A stretch of 6,217 nucleotides of DNA from Bacteroidales bacterium (lineage in GTDB: Bacteria; Bacteroidota; Bacteroidia; Bacteroidales; UBA7960). Both the position numbers and the translations under genes were made by a program. Shown one piece after another: positions 6,153-6,217 of this stretch; the stretch's first letter is position 1; every line of letters begins with the position of its first letter. The notes under the pieces were generated by a model, which worked only from the letters and a program-made list of their open reading frames with translations, was not told the origin of the DNA and made no database searches. Location: positions 1 to 6,217 of the forward strand of contig SLPR01000161.1 of assembly GCA_007131895.1 (NCBI GenBank), read 5' to 3'.

Positions 6153-6217
6153 ATGCACAAAGCCGGCTTCGTAAACATTTTAGGCAAACCCAACGTGGGC
6201 AAATCCACCCTGATGAA
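6153..6217 (+). CDS. era: GTPase Era, N-terminal fragment
   Basis: The first 21 codons are visible before the window ends; Era is normally about 290-300 residues. The start MHKAGFVNILGKPNVGKSTL is the typical Bacteroidota Era N-terminus. It contains the G1/P-loop GKPNVGKST, which binds GTP phosphates. Der and other TRAFAC GTPases share this loop, but the short lead with MHKAGFV is characteristic of Era. Era is a cytoplasmic, membrane-associated GTPase whose KH domain (outside the window) binds the 3' end of 16S rRNA during small-subunit maturation. The ATG at 6153 puts the P-loop 10 residues from the N-terminus, as expected. An earlier ATG at 6130 is out of frame. There is no Shine-Dalgarno; the preceding bases are A/T-rich. 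Confidence 0.88.
   Translation, partial: MHKAGFVNILGKPNVGKSTLM

Noticed and set aside
6130..6174. 14-codon frame overlapping the era start from an earlier ATG
   Set aside because: Out of frame with era, A/T-rich and without features; probably chance.

Overview
The window reads as chromosomal DNA of a member of the Bacteroidota, probably of the Bacteroidales or a related order. Four things point there. There is a type IX secretion sorting tail at the left edge, and a pair of DUF3857/transglutaminase-fold exported proteins. Promoters match the Bacteroidota form TTTG-N19-TAnnTTTG, and the starts lack Shine-Dalgarno sequences. All family names come from reading the sequence; no search was run.

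Layout. (a) 3-200, plus strand: last 65 codons of a secreted protein with a T9SS type A sorting domain. (b) 201-498: convergent intergenic space whose first part (228-387) is packed with five hairpins, three of them abutting. One has the hallmarks of a REP element. (c) 499-4524, minus strand: a two-gene operon of large exported DUF3857 proteins. The upstream gene (2488-4524) has lost the catalytic Cys and His of its transglutaminase fold; the downstream gene (499-2436) keeps a Cys/His/Glu triad. (d) 4525-5149: AT-rich gene-free stretch ending in a near-perfect 25-bp direct repeat and a long hairpin in front of the next gene. (e) 5150-5671, plus strand: an unrecognised small exported protein that looks like an 8-stranded outer-membrane barrel. 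(f) 5675-5938: an initiator tRNA gene on the minus strand. Its 3' end plus terminator is duplicated 143 bp away, with a scrambled tRNA-like block between the copies. (g) 5939-6217: divergent promoters for the tRNA and for era, whose first 21 codons close the window.

How it fits together. The operon products probably act in the envelope, one as a possible enzyme and the other as a probable pseudoenzyme. The right end is a translation-related core locus (initiator tRNA and Era). The AT-rich stretch with the barrel gene and the duplicated tRNA end look like accessory DNA or a recombination scar beside it. The most interesting signals are the hairpin array, the tRNA 3'-end duplication, the leader hairpin and repeat before the barrel gene, and the enzyme/pseudoenzyme pair. 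None amounts to a demonstrably new system.
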